Positions 1 to 8,557 of a stretch of 64,000 nt of DNA are shown piece by piece. The DNA is taken from contig NZ_KB903240.1 in assembly GCF_000379625.1 (NCBI RefSeq), positions 195-64,194 on the forward strand, written 5' to 3'. A model generated the notes under the pieces. It had not been told where the DNA came from and did no database searches. It saw only the letters and a program-made list of their open reading frames with translations. Source of the stretch: Actinomycetospora chiangmaiensis DSM 45062 (GTDB lineage Bacteria; Actinomycetota; Actinomycetes; Mycobacteriales; Pseudonocardiaceae). The translations under genes and the position numbers were made by a program. Positions within the stretch are counted from its first letter, which is position 1, and every line of letters begins with the position of its first letter.

Positions 1-200
1 AGGCCGGCGACGCCGGCGGTGAGGATGGGGCCGCTGGCGATGGTGGCGCCGGCGACGCCGACGACGATGCCGGCGACCGAGACGATGCCGTCGTTGGCGC
101 CGAGGACCCCGGCGCGCAGCCGGTTGAGCCGGTTCTCGTTCTGCTCGACGTGCGGCTCGTCCTCGTGGGTCGGCAGGACCTCCGCGCTCTCCTCGCTCAC
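1..200 (-). CDS. VIT1/CCC1-family metal transporter, N-terminal part (3' end outside window)
   Basis: Only the first 66 codons or so are present; the gene runs off the left edge. The protein begins with a GTG codon and an acidic, Glu/His-rich stretch. It then reads RLRAGVLGANDGIVS, the signature at the start of the first membrane helix of VIT1/CCC1 transporters, followed by a Gly/Ala/Val-rich hydrophobic segment. Family members move Fe(II) or Mn(II) across membranes for storage or detoxification. It is divergent from feoA-feoB, and three DtxR/IdeR-like palindromes lie between them, so co-regulation by iron is likely. The metal specificity cannot be told from this fragment. Confidence 0.85.
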   Translation of the reverse strand, partial: MSEESAEVLPTHEDEPHVEQNENRLNRLRAGVLGANDGIVSVAGIVVGVAGATIASGPILTAGVAG

Positions 201-243
201 GACGACGAGTCAAGCAACGTCGGGCGGTCCGTGCCAGGAAAGC

Positions 244-287
244 CAGGCTCGCCTGATTCCGCCCATTCGGCAGCGGAGGCTCGCCTC
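244..287. promoter_or_regulatory. Two DtxR/IdeR-like palindromes upstream of the VIT-type gene
   Basis: CAGGCTCGCCTG (244-255) and GAGGCTCGCCTC (276-287) are perfect palindromes sharing the core AGGCTCGCCT, 32 bp apart (about three helical turns). The core resembles the centre of the DtxR/IdeR iron box (AGGCTNNCCT). They sit 44-87 bp upstream of the VIT-type start. Binding by an iron or manganese regulator is inferred. Confidence 0.55.
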
Positions 288-388
288 AACGCACTCTGCC
301 GCCGTCCGATTCGTCGACATCATCCCGTTCCTGCTGGCTGCGGACCGCAGTTCCGGGGGCAATTGCGACGCGATGTTGAGCGCAGCGG

Positions 389-407
389 ATAGGCGAGGCT
401 AACCTCC
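389..407. promoter_or_regulatory. IdeR/DtxR-type iron box over the feoA promoter
   Basis: ATAGGCGAGGCTAACCTCC matches 14 of 19 positions of the IdeR/DmdR consensus (TTAGGTTAGGCTAACCTAA, quoted from memory). The inner GAGGCTAACCTC is a perfect palindrome. The hexamer TAACCT (400-405) fits a TANNNT -10 element 8 bases before the feoA ATG, so a bound iron-loaded repressor would cover the -10 of a leaderless promoter. This predicts derepression of feoABC when iron is scarce. Confidence 0.65.
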
Positions 408-413
408 GCAGCG

Positions 414-671
414 ATGAGCGTTCCCGAGATCGCCGACCCGTCGACCCGCCCGCTGGACCAGTGGCCCGTCGGCACGAGGGGTGTCCTGCGTGCCGTCCGC
501 GCGGCCGGCGCGCGGCGCCGTCGGCTCGCCGAGCTGGGCTTCGTCCCGGGCGCGGCGGTCGAGGTGGTCGGGCGGGGCGCGGGCGGACTGGTGGTCGGCG
601 TGAACGCCGACGCCCGGGTCGCGATCGACCGTGCCGGTGCGGAGGAGCTGTGGGTGGCCGTTCATGACTGA
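414..671 (+). CDS. feoA: FeoA-type SH3-like protein, ferrous iron uptake
   Basis: An 85-residue cytosolic protein, the usual size of FeoA. It has an [16 protein letters not shown] core typical of the SH3-like FeoA fold (small Gly/Val-rich beta barrel). It is the first gene of feoA-feoB-feoC-like and is thought to bind and modulate the FeoB transporter. The ATG at 414 is 8 bases after a TANNNT hexamer, suggesting a leaderless mRNA. The stop overlaps the feoB start by 8 bases, implying coupled translation. Confidence 0.9.
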   Translation: MSVPEIADPSTRPLDQWPVGTRGVLRAVRAAGARRRRLAELGFVPGAAVEVVGRGAGGLVVGVNADARVAIDRAGAEELWVAVHD

Positions 672-2787
672 GGTGTCCGTGCGCCGGTCGCGCAGCGCGG
701 CGGCGGTGCTGCTCGAGAAGCCGTGCTGTGTCGACGGCGAGGACGCCGCTCCGGTCGGCGCGCCGCGGGTGGTGCTGGTCGGCAACCCCAACGTCGGGAA
801 GTCGACGCTGTTCAACGCCCTCACGGGGGCCCGGCAGCACGTCGGGAACTGGCCCGGCAAGACGGTCGCGGTCGCCTCGGGGCAGTGGCGTCCGGGCAGC
901 GGACCCGCCGTCGGGCTGGTGGACCTCCCCGGGACGTACAGCCTGGTGCCGGACTCGCCGGACGAGGAGCTGACGCGCGAGATCCTGGTCGAGGACCCGG
1001 CTCGTCGTCCGGAACTCGTCGTCGCGGTCCTCGACGCCTCCAACCTGACGCGCAACCTGTACCTGGCCGCGCAGATCGCCGACACCGGCGTGCCGGTGGT
1101 GGTCGCGCTGACGATGGTGGACGTCGCCCGGTCCCGCGGCGTCGACGTCGACCCGGAGGCGTTGTCGACCGCCCTCGGGGTGCCGGTGGTGCCGGTCGTC
1201 CCGCGCAGCGGGCAGGGCGTCGACGTCCTCGCGGGCGTCGTCGCCGGTGCGTTGAGCGCGCCCGCGGCGCCGGCCGTGCCGTCGCTCGGGGACGACCTCG
1301 ACCGCGTGGTCGCGGCGCTCGAGCCCGGCGGCCCGGCCTCCCGGTGGCGCGCGCTCGCGGCCCTCGAGCGGGCGGACGGTCCGGCGCGGGAGATCGCCGT
1401 CGGGCTGGTGGAGCCGGGGACGCCCGACGACGAGGTGGCCGAGGAGGTCGAGCTGCTCGTCGCCGAGGCGCGCTACGCCTGGGCGCACCGGGTGCTGGCG
1501 AGCGCCGTCGCACGTCGTGGCGACCGCGTGACATGGTCCGACCGCGCCGACCGCGTCCTCACCTCCCGCTGGTTCGGCCTGCCGATCTTCCTGGCCGTGA
1601 TGTGGGGCGTCTTCGAGGCCACCACGTCGATCGCCGCTCCGCTGCAGGACGCGGTGCAGAGCCTGTTCGGTGGTCCGGTGTCGGACGGTCTTGGGTGGGT
1701 GCTGACCGCCGTGTCCGCCCCCGAGTGGCTCACGGGGCTGGTGCAGGACGGCCTGGTCGCCGGGGTCGGGCAGCTGCTGAGCTTCGCACCGCTCATGGCG
1801 ATCATGTTCGTGCTGCTCGCCGTGCTCGAGGACTCCGGCTACATGGCCCGCGCGGCCTTCGTCGTCGACCGGCTGATGCGCCTGATGGGCCTGCCCGGGA
1901 AGGCGTTCCTGCCGATCATCGTCGGCTTCGGCTGCAACGTCCCGGCGCTGGCCGGGACCCGCATCCTGCGCAACCCCCGCCAGCGCCTGCTGATGGGGCT
2001 GATCATCCCGTTCGTCTCCTGCAGCGCCCGGCTGACGGTCTACGTGCTGCTCGCGGGCATCTTCTTCGGCAACCAGGCCGGGACGATGGTGTTCGGGATG
2101 TACGTGCTCTCGATCGTGCTGGTCGTCGGCATGGGCTGGGTGCTGCGACGGGTGCTGTTCCGTGACCTCGCCCACGAGCCGCTGCTGCTGGAGCTGCCGC
2201 CCTACCGCCGGCCCGCGCTGCGGGTCACCGCGATGCAGACCTGGCAGAAGCTGCGCTCCTTCCTGCGCACCGCGAGCGGCATCATCGTCGCCACGGTCAC
2301 GGTGGTCTGGCTGCTGTCCTCGATCGCCGCGCCGGGAGCGGCCGCCGGGAGCTCCTTCGGGCACGTCGCGCCGGAGGAGAGCCTGTTCGGCTCCGTGTCG
2401 CAGGCCGTGGCCCCGGTGTTCGCGCCCGCCGGGTTCGACGACTGGCACGCGTCCGCCGCGCTCATCACCGGCTTCGTGGCCAAGGAGGCCGTCGTCGCCA
2501 CGACGGCCCAGACCTACTCCGCCGAGGAGCCGGCCGACGTCCACCAGGCGGGCGCGCTCGGCCCGGCCCTGCGGGACACGTTCACGGCGACCTCCGGCGG
2601 CCACGTCGTCGCGGCCGTTCTCGCCTTCATGGTCTTCCTGCTGGCCTACACGCCGTGCATGACGACGGTCGCTGCGCAGCGCCAGGAGATCGGTACCCGG
2701 TGGACGGCGGTCGGCATCGTCATGCAGCTCGCGGTGGCCTGGCTGCTCGCGGTGGCCGTGTTCCAGGTCGGGGTGCTGCTCTCGTGA
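664..2787 (+). CDS. feoB: Ferrous iron transporter FeoB
   Basis: A 707-residue inner-membrane Fe(II) transporter with an N-terminal G domain. The P-loop GNPNVGKST is at about residues 40-48, then DLPGTYS (G3). A helical spacer leads to the membrane part with two Gate regions, including the conserved GFGCNVPAL and FISC-like VSCSARL stretches. About 35 residues precede the G domain, including a CC pair. I chose the ATG at 664, overlapping the feoA stop, rather than an upstream in-frame ATG inside feoA. The stop overlaps the GTG of the next gene by 3 bases. Iron regulation is expected from the box at 389-407. Confidence 0.95.
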   Translation: MTEVSVRRSRSAAAVLLEKPCCVDGEDAAPVGAPRVVLVGNPNVGKSTLFNALTGARQHVGNWPGKTVAVASGQWRPGSGPAVGLVDLPGTYSLVPDSPDEELTREILVEDPARRPELVVAVLDASNLTRNLYLAAQIADTGVPVVVALTMVDVARSRGVDVDPEALSTALGVPVVPVVPRSGQGVDVLAGVVAGALSAPAAPAVPSLGDDLDRVVAALEPGGPASRWRALAALERADGPAREIAVGLVEPGTPDDEVAEEVELLVAEARYAWAHRVLASAVARRGDRVTWSDRADRVLTSRWFGLPIFLAVMWGVFEATTSIAAPLQDAVQSLFGGPVSDGLGWVLTAVSAPEWLTGLVQDGLVAGVGQLLSFAPLMAIMFVLLAVLEDSGYMARAAFVVDRLMRLMGLPGKAFLPIIVGFGCNVPALAGTRILRNPRQRLLMGLIIPFVSCSARLTVYVLLAGIFFGNQAGTMVFGMYVLSIVLVVGMGWVLRRVLFRDLAHEPLLLELPPYRRPALRVTAMQTWQKLRSFLRTASGIIVATVTVVWLLSSIAAPGAAAGSSFGHVAPEESLFGSVSQAVAPVFAPAGFDDWHASAALITGFVAKEAVVATTAQTYSAEEPADVHQAGALGPALRDTFTATSGGHVVAAVLAFMVFLLAYTPCMTTVAAQRQEIGTRWTAVGIVMQLAVAWLLAVAVFQVGVLLS

Positions 2788-3050
2788 GCGCGCTGCGACA
2801 GGTGCTCGAGGAGGTCCGCTCGGGCCGCGCTCGGGGGCTCGACGACCTCGCCGCCCGCGTCGGGGTCTCCCGCGACGAGGCGTCCGCGATGGTCGACCAC
2901 TGGGTGCGCAAGGGCCGCCTCGACGTGACCGACCTCAGCGCCGCGTGCAGCAGCGGCGGTTGCGGCTCCTGCCCGTCGGGCGACCACGGCAGCCCGGGCT
3001 GCGGGACGAGCGGCCCCGTCCTGCTCGCCATCAGCGTGCGCCGGCCGTAG
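2784..3050 (+). CDS. FeoC-like winged-helix protein with cysteine-rich tail
   Basis: An 88-residue protein starting with GTG inside the feoB stop (GTGA overlap). The N-terminal 50 residues look like the winged helix of FeoC ([11 protein letters not shown], then [19 protein letters not shown]). The tail holds four cysteines in [10 protein letters not shown]...GCG, a pattern compatible with the Fe-S or metal site of FeoC-like proteins. By analogy it would sense iron or oxygen and control FeoB stability or activity. Family assignment is from layout, size and operon position. Confidence 0.75.
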   Translation: MSALRQVLEEVRSGRARGLDDLAARVGVSRDEASAMVDHWVRKGRLDVTDLSAACSSGGCGSCPSGDHGSPGCGTSGPVLLAISVRRP

Positions 3051-3061
3051 GCACCCTGGGG

Positions 3062-3119
3062 GCGAGTGTGACGTCCGGCAGGATGCATGGGCCCGGAGCC
3101 CGCCTGACGTAGCCCTCGC
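3062..3119. repeat. Imperfect inverted repeat, related to elements at 11473-11631
   Basis: Left arm GCGAGTGTGACGTCCGGC (3062-3079) pairs with right arm GCCTGACGTAGCCCTCGC (3102-3119) at 14 of 18 positions, around a loop containing GGGCCCGGAGCCC. Arm sequences like GCCTGACGT...CTCGCG recur at 11473-11631, so this looks like a dispersed palindromic element. Here it follows the feo operon and may also act as its 3' hairpin. Confidence 0.5.
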
Positions 3120-3187
3120 GAGATCGGCCCCGCCGGGTTCTGCCGAACCGCCCCCGGCCGGGCACGACGTCGGTCACGCTCGTCGAC

Positions 3188-3604
3188 ATGACCGACGTGA
3201 TGCCCCCGGCCCCGGACCTGCCGCCGCTGCTGACCGACGACGATGTGCTCGACCGCGTGGAGTCCCTCGTGGGCACCGCGCGCGAGGACCGCACGCTCTG
3301 GCTCGTCCCGCTCGACGGCGACCGCCGCCAGCCGCCCCTGCTCATCCCCATCCAGGACGTGCCCTACCTGCCCGGGGACCTCGTCGCCGGGCTCGGCACC
3401 GTGATCGCCGGATTCCTGCCGGGCCTGAGCACCGCGGCCGGGCCAGGCTCGGTGGTCTTCGTGCTCGAACGCTTCGGCCCCGCGACGGTCCACCCCGCCG
3501 ACCGGGACTGGGCCGAGGCGCTCGTCGCCATGTGCGAGGCGCGCGGGGTGGTCCAGCGCGGCGTCTTCACGGCGACGTCGGCCGGAGTGGTGAGGCTGGT
3601 GTGA
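3188..3604 (+). CDS. Conserved-type hypothetical protein, 138 aa
   Basis: I do not recognise a named family. The protein is soluble and acidic, with a DRTLWLVPLDGDRRQPPLLIPI segment of alternating strands and a C-terminal pattern VFVLERFGPATVHPADRDWAEAL...VFTATSAGVVRLV. This recalls small actinobacterial proteins of RadC/JAB-like layout, but the metal-binding HxH...D motif is not visible. ATG at 3188 with no clear ribosome site; leaderless translation is possible. No functional link to the neighbours is evident. Confidence 0.6.
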   Translation: MTDVMPPAPDLPPLLTDDDVLDRVESLVGTAREDRTLWLVPLDGDRRQPPLLIPIQDVPYLPGDLVAGLGTVIAGFLPGLSTAAGPGSVVFVLERFGPATVHPADRDWAEALVAMCEARGVVQRGVFTATSAGVVRLV

Positions 3605-3672
3605 CCGGCCCCGCCTGTGACGCCCGCCGGGGCGGCTGCTCCGGGCACGCCGGGACGGCCACGATGGGCCGC

Positions 3673-4557
3673 ATGCCCGAATCGCACCCGGCGGCACTGA
3701 CCCATCCCGCGGCCTACCCCGTGCTGCGGGAGGTCGCCCCGCGGTACTCCGACCTCGGGCCCGACGGCAGCGTCTCCGCGACCGGCGTGACGCGCTGGTT
3801 CGAGGACGCCCGCGTCGGCCAGGAGCTGCCGGCCTTCCGGCGCCTGATCGAGGACGGGGAGTTCGGGGCCTTCCGGATCCTGCTCGCCGCGCAGTCGGTC
3901 GAGCGGCTCGACCACATGCCCTTCGACGGGAAGTACCGCATCGGCGTCGGCGTCCGCCGCGTCGGCGGCTCGTCGTTCACCTACGGCTACGCCGTGTTCT
4001 GCGACGACCGCTGCGTCGCCCTCGGCAGCACCGTCACGGTGTTCGCCACCGACGCGGGTCCGGCGCACCTGCCCGACGCGCTGCGCACCGACCTCGGCGG
4101 CATGGTCCTCGACGAGCCGGACGCCCCGGCCGCGTACCAGCCCGGTCCGGAGCGCCGCGACCGGTCGTCCTACCCGTTCGCGGTGGCGCTGCGGGCGCGG
4201 GTCGGCGACATCGACACCAACCGGCACGTGAACAACGTGACCCTGGTCAGCTGGTACGCCGACGGCGTCGCCGCGCTGCACGACGAGCTGCTGACGTCGG
4301 GCTGGGGCGGCCCGCCGCCCGAGCTCGCCCCCGCCGCCTACCGCGTGCAGTACGTGGCCGAGGTCGGCTACCCGGCGCAGTACGAGATCGGCGTCGCGGT
4401 CCTCGGGGGCGACGACGACACCGTCACCTACGGGCTCGGGGTGTTCCTCGGGGACCGGTGCGTCGGGCTCGCCGACGCGGTCGGCCCCCGCCGGGCGTAC
4501 GACGGGACCCGGCTCGACGCGACCCTGCTCGACGGGTGGCGCATGATCGCGCCATGA
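3673..4557 (+). CDS. Double-hotdog acyl-CoA thioesterase-like protein
   Basis: About 294 residues in two hotdog-fold halves. The second half has the hallmark VGDIDTNRHVNNVTLVSWYADG of 4-hydroxybenzoyl-CoA thioesterase/acyl-ACP thioesterase-like enzymes (D-x-N-x-HVNN). The first half, near TRWFEDARVGQ, is a more degenerate copy. It would hydrolyse an acyl thioester in the cytosol; the substrate is unknown. ATG at 3673 was chosen over the in-frame ATG at 3664, since ACGATGGG before it may be a -10. The stop overlaps the next gene's ATG by 4 bases (ATGA). Confidence 0.75.
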   Translation: MPESHPAALTHPAAYPVLREVAPRYSDLGPDGSVSATGVTRWFEDARVGQELPAFRRLIEDGEFGAFRILLAAQSVERLDHMPFDGKYRIGVGVRRVGGSSFTYGYAVFCDDRCVALGSTVTVFATDAGPAHLPDALRTDLGGMVLDEPDAPAAYQPGPERRDRSSYPFAVALRARVGDIDTNRHVNNVTLVSWYADGVAALHDELLTSGWGGPPPELAPAAYRVQYVAEVGYPAQYEIGVAVLGGDDDTVTYGLGVFLGDRCVGLADAVGPRRAYDGTRLDATLLDGWRMIAP

Positions 4558-5030
4558 CCGACCGCATCGAGGTCTCCCGCACGATCCCCGCCGACGCCGC
4601 GACCATCTTCGCCGTGCTCACCGATCCGATCGGGCACGTCGCGATCGACAGCTCCGGCATGCTCATGGACGCGACGGGGGAGCGGGTCGGCGCGGTCGGG
4701 GACACCTTCGTCGTCCACATGGACCGCGAGGCCCTGGGCGACGTGCCGCTCGGCCGCTACGACGTGACCGTCACGATCTCGGCCTTCGAGCCCGACCGCG
4801 AGATCGCCTGGACCATCGAGGGCACGGTGCGCCCCTCGATCGGCCACGTCTACGGCTACCGGCTCGAGCCGCAGGGCCCCGACGACGGCACGCTCGTCAC
4901 CTCGTACTACGACTGGTCGGACATCCGGCAGGAGTGGCGGGAGAAGCACGTCTTCCCGATCATCTCCGAGCAGGCGCTCAAGGGGACGCTCGGGATCCTC
5001 GAGCGCGTGGTGCGCCGCGGCTACCGGTGA
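4554..5030 (+). CDS. SRPBCC-family (START/Bet v1-like) protein
   Basis: A 158-residue protein with the SRPBCC layout: an opening strand IEVSRTIPADAATIFAVLTDP, central strands ending in an EIAW-type strand, and a long amphipathic C-terminal helix. Such proteins bind hydrophobic ligands in a deep pocket. The ATG overlaps the stop of the thioesterase, so the two are probably translated together and may share an acyl-type ligand (inference). Confidence 0.75.
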   Translation: MTDRIEVSRTIPADAATIFAVLTDPIGHVAIDSSGMLMDATGERVGAVGDTFVVHMDREALGDVPLGRYDVTVTISAFEPDREIAWTIEGTVRPSIGHVYGYRLEPQGPDDGTLVTSYYDWSDIRQEWREKHVFPIISEQALKGTLGILERVVRRGYR

Positions 5031-5062
5031 TCTCGCCGTGAGGTGGATAACGAGCCGGGAGT

Positions 5063-5089
5063 CGTATCCCAATTAGGGTCCGATACGTT
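5063..5089. promoter_or_regulatory. Promoter with inverted repeat before the HlyD-type lipoprotein gene
   Basis: CGTATC (5063-5068) and GATACG (5082-5087) form a 6-bp inverted repeat separated by 13 bases. The hexamer TACGTT (5084-5089) is 8 bases before the GTG at 5098 and fits a leaderless -10. A repressor at the repeat would block this promoter. No regulator gene of this type is adjacent. Confidence 0.4.
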
Positions 5090-5097
5090 CACGAACC

Positions 5098-6600
5098 GTG
5101 ACCCGACGCTCGGCGCTCGCGACCCTGATGGCGGTGGCGGCCCTGACCCTGTCCGCGTGTGGCGGGTCCGGCGGGAACGCACCGCCACAGACCGTGCGCG
5201 TCGAACGCGCGGCGGTCAGCTCCGGTGTCGACTCCGGCGGTTCGGTCTCCGCGCTCGGGGCGACCAACCTCGGGTTCCCGACGGCGGGTCAGCTGACCTC
5301 GGTGCGGGTGAAGGTCGGGGACCGGGTCGAGGCCGGTGACGTCCTGGCCTCGATCGACGACTTCGCGGCCCGGCAGGCGCTCAAGCAGGCCCAGGCGGGC
5401 CTGGCGGGCCAGGAGGCGCAGTACGCGCAGACCAAGGACGGCACCCAGGTCGGCGGCGCGCAGAACTCGGTGGACGCCGCGGCCTCGGTGGTGTCGGCGA
5501 CCAGGCGGCAGGTCGAGGCGACCCTGCGGGCCGACGACGCGGCGATCGCCGCGGCCCAGTCGGCGCTGCCCCGGGCGCAGGCCGGCTACGCGCAGGCGGC
5601 GCAGCAGCTGGCGAACGACCGGGCGGCGTGCGCGGCGGGCGGGGCCTACTCGACCGCCCCGGCGGCGCCGTGCAACGCGCTCATCGTCGACCAGTACGCG
5701 GTGCAGTCCGCCCAGCAGGGCCTGGTGCAGGCCCAGCAGTCGCTGCAGCAGGCGCAGCAGAAGCGGGGCGTCGACGCCGCGGCGGGCGATCTGCAGGTCG
5801 CCAGTGCCCGGCAGGGCCAGGTCAGCGCGCAGAACGGGCTGGACTCCGCGAGCGCCGCGCGCCCGAACAGCCTCGACGCCGCGGCGGCCGCGGTGGACAA
5901 CGCGCGGACCCAGGTCGAGATCGCCCGGCGCAACCTCGCCAACACGACGCTGCGCGCACCCGCCGCCGGCGTCGTCTCCGCGCTCAACGGGGCGGTGGGG
6001 GAGTACCTGGCGCCGAGCTCCGGCACGTCGGCGCTGGCGCCCGGGTCCGACGCCACCATCCCCGGTGCGGCCCAGGCGGCCGGCGCCGCCGCGGGGGCCG
6101 CCGCGGCCGCGGCCTCGCCCTCGCGTCCCGGGGGCACCCAGTTCCTCGTCCTGCAGAACGTGGCGCAGTTCCAGGTGGTGGCCCCGTTCCAGGAGGTCGA
6201 CGCGGCGAAGATCGCGCCCGCGCAGCGCACCGTGGTCTCGCTCGACGCCGTCCCCGAGCGCACCTTCGCCGGCACCGTGCTCTCGGTGGCGCCCTCCGGG
6301 ACGGCGATCGGCGGCAGCATCGAGTACTACGTGACGATGGCGCTCACCGACACCGACCCGCGCATCCGTGACGGCCAGTCGGCGCGCGCCACCGTGGTCA
6401 CCGCCCAGTCCGACCGGCTCTCGGTGCCCAACTCGGCGCTGCGCCGGGAGGGCAACGCCACCGTGGCCACCGTGCAGGAGCCCGACGGCCGCCAGGTGCC
6501 CACCCCGGTCACCACCGGGATCGCCGGAGCCGACCGCACCGAGATCCTCGGCGGTCTGACCGAGGGACAGCAGGTCGTCGTCGGCGGAGGGACGTCGTGA
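5098..6600 (+). CDS. Lipoprotein membrane-fusion (HlyD/RND-adaptor-like) protein
   Basis: A 500-residue predicted lipoprotein. The signal peptide at 1-20 ends in a lipobox (LTLSAC, Cys21). A lipoyl-like half (GFPTAGQLTSVRVKVGDRVEAGDVLASID) comes first. A long Ala/Gln-rich coiled coil at about 90-270 follows, then the second half (TTLRAPAAGVVSALNG). Beta-barrel domains at about 350-500 are interrupted before by an Ala/Gly/Pro-rich loop (about 310-345). In actinobacteria such adaptors serve ABC or MFS exporters. The stop overlaps the next adaptor gene (GTGA), but no transporter gene follows. Confidence 0.8.
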   Translation: MTRRSALATLMAVAALTLSACGGSGGNAPPQTVRVERAAVSSGVDSGGSVSALGATNLGFPTAGQLTSVRVKVGDRVEAGDVLASIDDFAARQALKQAQAGLAGQEAQYAQTKDGTQVGGAQNSVDAAASVVSATRRQVEATLRADDAAIAAAQSALPRAQAGYAQAAQQLANDRAACAAGGAYSTAPAAPCNALIVDQYAVQSAQQGLVQAQQSLQQAQQKRGVDAAAGDLQVASARQGQVSAQNGLDSASAARPNSLDAAAAAVDNARTQVEIARRNLANTTLRAPAAGVVSALNGAVGEYLAPSSGTSALAPGSDATIPGAAQAAGAAAGAAAAAASPSRPGGTQFLVLQNVAQFQVVAPFQEVDAAKIAPAQRTVVSLDAVPERTFAGTVLSVAPSGTAIGGSIEYYVTMALTDTDPRIRDGQSARATVVTAQSDRLSVPNSALRREGNATVATVQEPDGRQVPTPVTTGIAGADRTEILGGLTEGQQVVVGGGTS

Positions 6601-7370
6601 GCACACCGCAGGGAACCACCGACGCCGCCGACGGGGCCGGCGACACCGCCGCCACCGACGACACCGCCACACCGGCGGACGGCACCCCCGCACCCGCGAA
6701 GCGCCGGCCGCTCAAGCGGTCGACGAAGATCGCGCTCGCGGTCATCGTCGTGATCGCGCTGCTGGCGGCGATCGCCTTCGCGGTGTCGTACTTCCTCAAC
6801 GCCAGCCGCTTCGTCTCCACCGACAACGCGCAGGTCGACGGCACGCAGATCCCGATCGTCGCCCCGGCCAGCGGCACCCTCACCGGCTGGAACGTCTCCG
6901 TCGGGACCGTGGTGCACAAAGACCAGGTCCTCGGCCGCGTCGAGCTGCAGGGGGCCTACGTGCAGCCCCAGCTCCCGATCCGGGCGCCCGCCGACGCCAT
7001 CGTCGCCACCACGAACACCGCCGAGGGTGCCTACCTCACGGCCGGGACGCAGCTCGCGATCGCCTACGACCCGGCCAACGTGTACGTCACCGCGCGGGTC
7101 GACGAGACCGACATCGGCCAGGTGCAGGTCGGCCGCCCCGTCGACTTCACCGTCGACGCCTACCCGGGCCGGACCTTCCGCGGCTACGTCGACCAGATCC
7201 AAGGTGGTGCGGCCGCGGTCTTCTCCCCGTTCCCGCAGTCGAACTCCGGGGGCAACTTCCAGAAGGTCACCCAGGTCATCCCGGTGCGGGTCGGTATCAC
7301 CGACCGGCAGGGCGCCGACCTCATCCCCGGCATGAACGTCACCGTCGACATCCACAAGCCGGGGCAGTAG
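6597..7370 (+). CDS. HlyD/EmrA-like efflux adaptor with one membrane anchor
   Basis: A 257-residue protein. A Thr/Ala/Asp-rich cytosolic start (1-43) is followed by one membrane helix (about 45-67) and RFVSTDNAQVDGTQIPI, the classic EmrA/HlyD strand after the anchor. Biotinyl-lipoyl and beta-barrel segments follow. The alpha-hairpin found in full-length EmrA is absent, so it is a compact form. The GTG start lies within the stop of the preceding lipoprotein gene. The two would form an export accessory pair. The usual drug-proton antiporter gene is not downstream. Confidence 0.8.
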   Translation: MSTPQGTTDAADGAGDTAATDDTATPADGTPAPAKRRPLKRSTKIALAVIVVIALLAAIAFAVSYFLNASRFVSTDNAQVDGTQIPIVAPASGTLTGWNVSVGTVVHKDQVLGRVELQGAYVQPQLPIRAPADAIVATTNTAEGAYLTAGTQLAIAYDPANVYVTARVDETDIGQVQVGRPVDFTVDAYPGRTFRGYVDQIQGGAAAVFSPFPQSNSGGNFQKVTQVIPVRVGITDRQGADLIPGMNVTVDIHKPGQ

Positions 7371-7480
7371 CGGGGGCGGTCCACCGAACGGCCCCCATGG
7401 ACCTGACGCTCGCGAACCTCCTGACGATCAGCCCGGCCGCGTTGCTCGCGGGCCTGCGACCGCGCTGATCGGGCCCGGAC

Positions 7481-7524
7481 ACGACGATGCCCGGCCCACC
7501 GCGCTGTGGGCCGGGCATCGTCGT
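7481..7524. terminator. Strong bidirectional terminator hairpin
   Basis: A perfect 19-bp stem, ACGACGATGCCCGGCCCAC (7481-7499) with GTGGGCCGGGCATCGTCGT (7506-7524), closes a 6-base loop. It lies between the plus-strand adaptor operon and the minus-strand gene ending at 7541, so it can stop transcription from both sides. Confidence 0.85.
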
Positions 7525-7540
7525 TCCCCCCGGGGAGGCG

Positions 7541-7768
7541 TCAGGCGTCGAGGCTGGCGCGGTGCAGGTCGCGGAGCTCGGCGGAGAGTCGGGCCACGAC
7601 CGGGTCGGACGCCGCCCACCGGGCCACGTCGTCCGCGGCACCGGCGTCGCCGTGCGACGTCAGCACGTGCAGCGTCACGAGGTCGTCGAACCAGTCGGGC
7701 CGGTCGGCGGCGGGCGCCTGCTCCCCGACGTCCGTGGGCACGTCCCAGGGGCTGCCGATCATCGTCAT
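7541..7768 (-). CDS. Small acidic hypothetical protein, 75 aa
   Basis: No family recognised. The protein is soluble and acidic with a WFDDLVTLHVLTSHGD helix and a DPVVARLSAELRDLH C-terminal helix. The ATG at 7768 was chosen because GGAGG lies 6 bases upstream of it; an in-frame ATG at 7762 and longer upstream frames lack a ribosome site. It ends opposite the bidirectional terminator at 7481-7524. Confidence 0.6.
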   Translation of the reverse strand: MTMIGSPWDVPTDVGEQAPAADRPDWFDDLVTLHVLTSHGDAGAADDVARWAASDPVVARLSAELRDLHRASLDA

Positions 7769-7880
7769 CCAGGTCCTCCACGTCGTCGTGTGCTGAGCAC
7801 GAGTGTCTGGCACTACCCGCCGGTATCGCGGGCTTGTCGCGGACGCCACAACGGAGGGTGACGACTGGTTGAACCTTCAG

Positions 7881-8516
7881 TCACCGGAGGCGCCGCAGCA
7901 CCCGGTCCCGGACGTCGTCGGGCAGGGCATCGAGGGCGGGGAGGAGCTCGGGCAGGAGCTCGGGCGCCGTCATCACCGCCCGGAAGGCCAGCCCGATCGT
8001 CACGTCGTGGTCGGGTCGCTCGACCACCACCGCGTCGCCCGCCACGACGGTCCCGGGCGTGACGACGCGCAGGTAGGCCCCGGGCACACCCGCCGTCGTG
8101 AACTCCCTGACCCACCCGGCCCGCTCCAGCCAGGCCGCGAAGGTGCGGCAGGGGATGCGGGGGACCGTGACCTGCAGGACGAGTCCCTGTCCGACGTGCC
8201 AGCGTTCGCCGATCCGCGCGCCCGTGACGTCGAGGTCCCGCGTCGTCAGGTTCTCCCCGAACGTCCCGGCGCGCAGGGGCCCGAGGTGCGGTTCCCACGC
8301 GTCGAGGTCCTCGCGGGCGTAGGCGTACACGGCCTGGTCCGGGCCGCCGTGGTGGTCGACGTCGCTGATCCGGTCGCCCGCGAGGCCGCTGCACCCGGCG
8401 GCGGGGACCGCGATCGACACCGCGCCGGGGACGGGCCGTTTGTCGATCCCGGAGCGCCCGGTCTTCGCGAGGACCGCCCGTTCCACCCCGACGTTCACCG
8501 ACTCGATCACGCCCAC
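7881..8516 (-). CDS. MOSC-domain protein, YiiM-like
   Basis: A 211-residue protein of the YiiM type. GDRISDVDHHGG plus VYAYAREDL at about 48-71 and GTFGENLTT at 84-92 are hallmark MOSC stretches. Cys123 (VPRIPC) is the likely sulfur or molybdenum-cofactor ligand, and a helical C-terminal domain follows. E. coli YiiM reduces N-hydroxylated compounds such as 6-hydroxylaminopurine, so detoxification of N-hydroxylated bases is a fair guess. GTG start follows TACCGT by 6 bases, suggesting a leaderless mRNA. Divergent from the DUF72 gene. Confidence 0.85.
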   Translation of the reverse strand: MGVIESVNVGVERAVLAKTGRSGIDKRPVPGAVSIAVPAAGCSGLAGDRISDVDHHGGPDQAVYAYAREDLDAWEPHLGPLRAGTFGENLTTRDLDVTGARIGERWHVGQGLVLQVTVPRIPCRTFAAWLERAGWVREFTTAGVPGAYLRVVTPGTVVAGDAVVVERPDHDVTIGLAFRAVMTAPELLPELLPALDALPDDVRDRVLRRLR

Positions 8517-8557
8517 CGCTCGACGGTAGCCCGCGCACGGGCAGCGCCTGCGGGAGC

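Noticed and set aside
286-2604. 772-codon open frame on the minus strand across feoA and feoB
   Set aside because: Arg/Gly/Asp-rich translation typical of antisense frames in high-GC DNA; feoA and feoB on the other strand have clear family motifs.
7397-7468. 23-codon frame after the second efflux adaptor
   Set aside because: No ribosome site and no recognisable similarity; too short to call, noted only as a possible remnant of a lost downstream gene.
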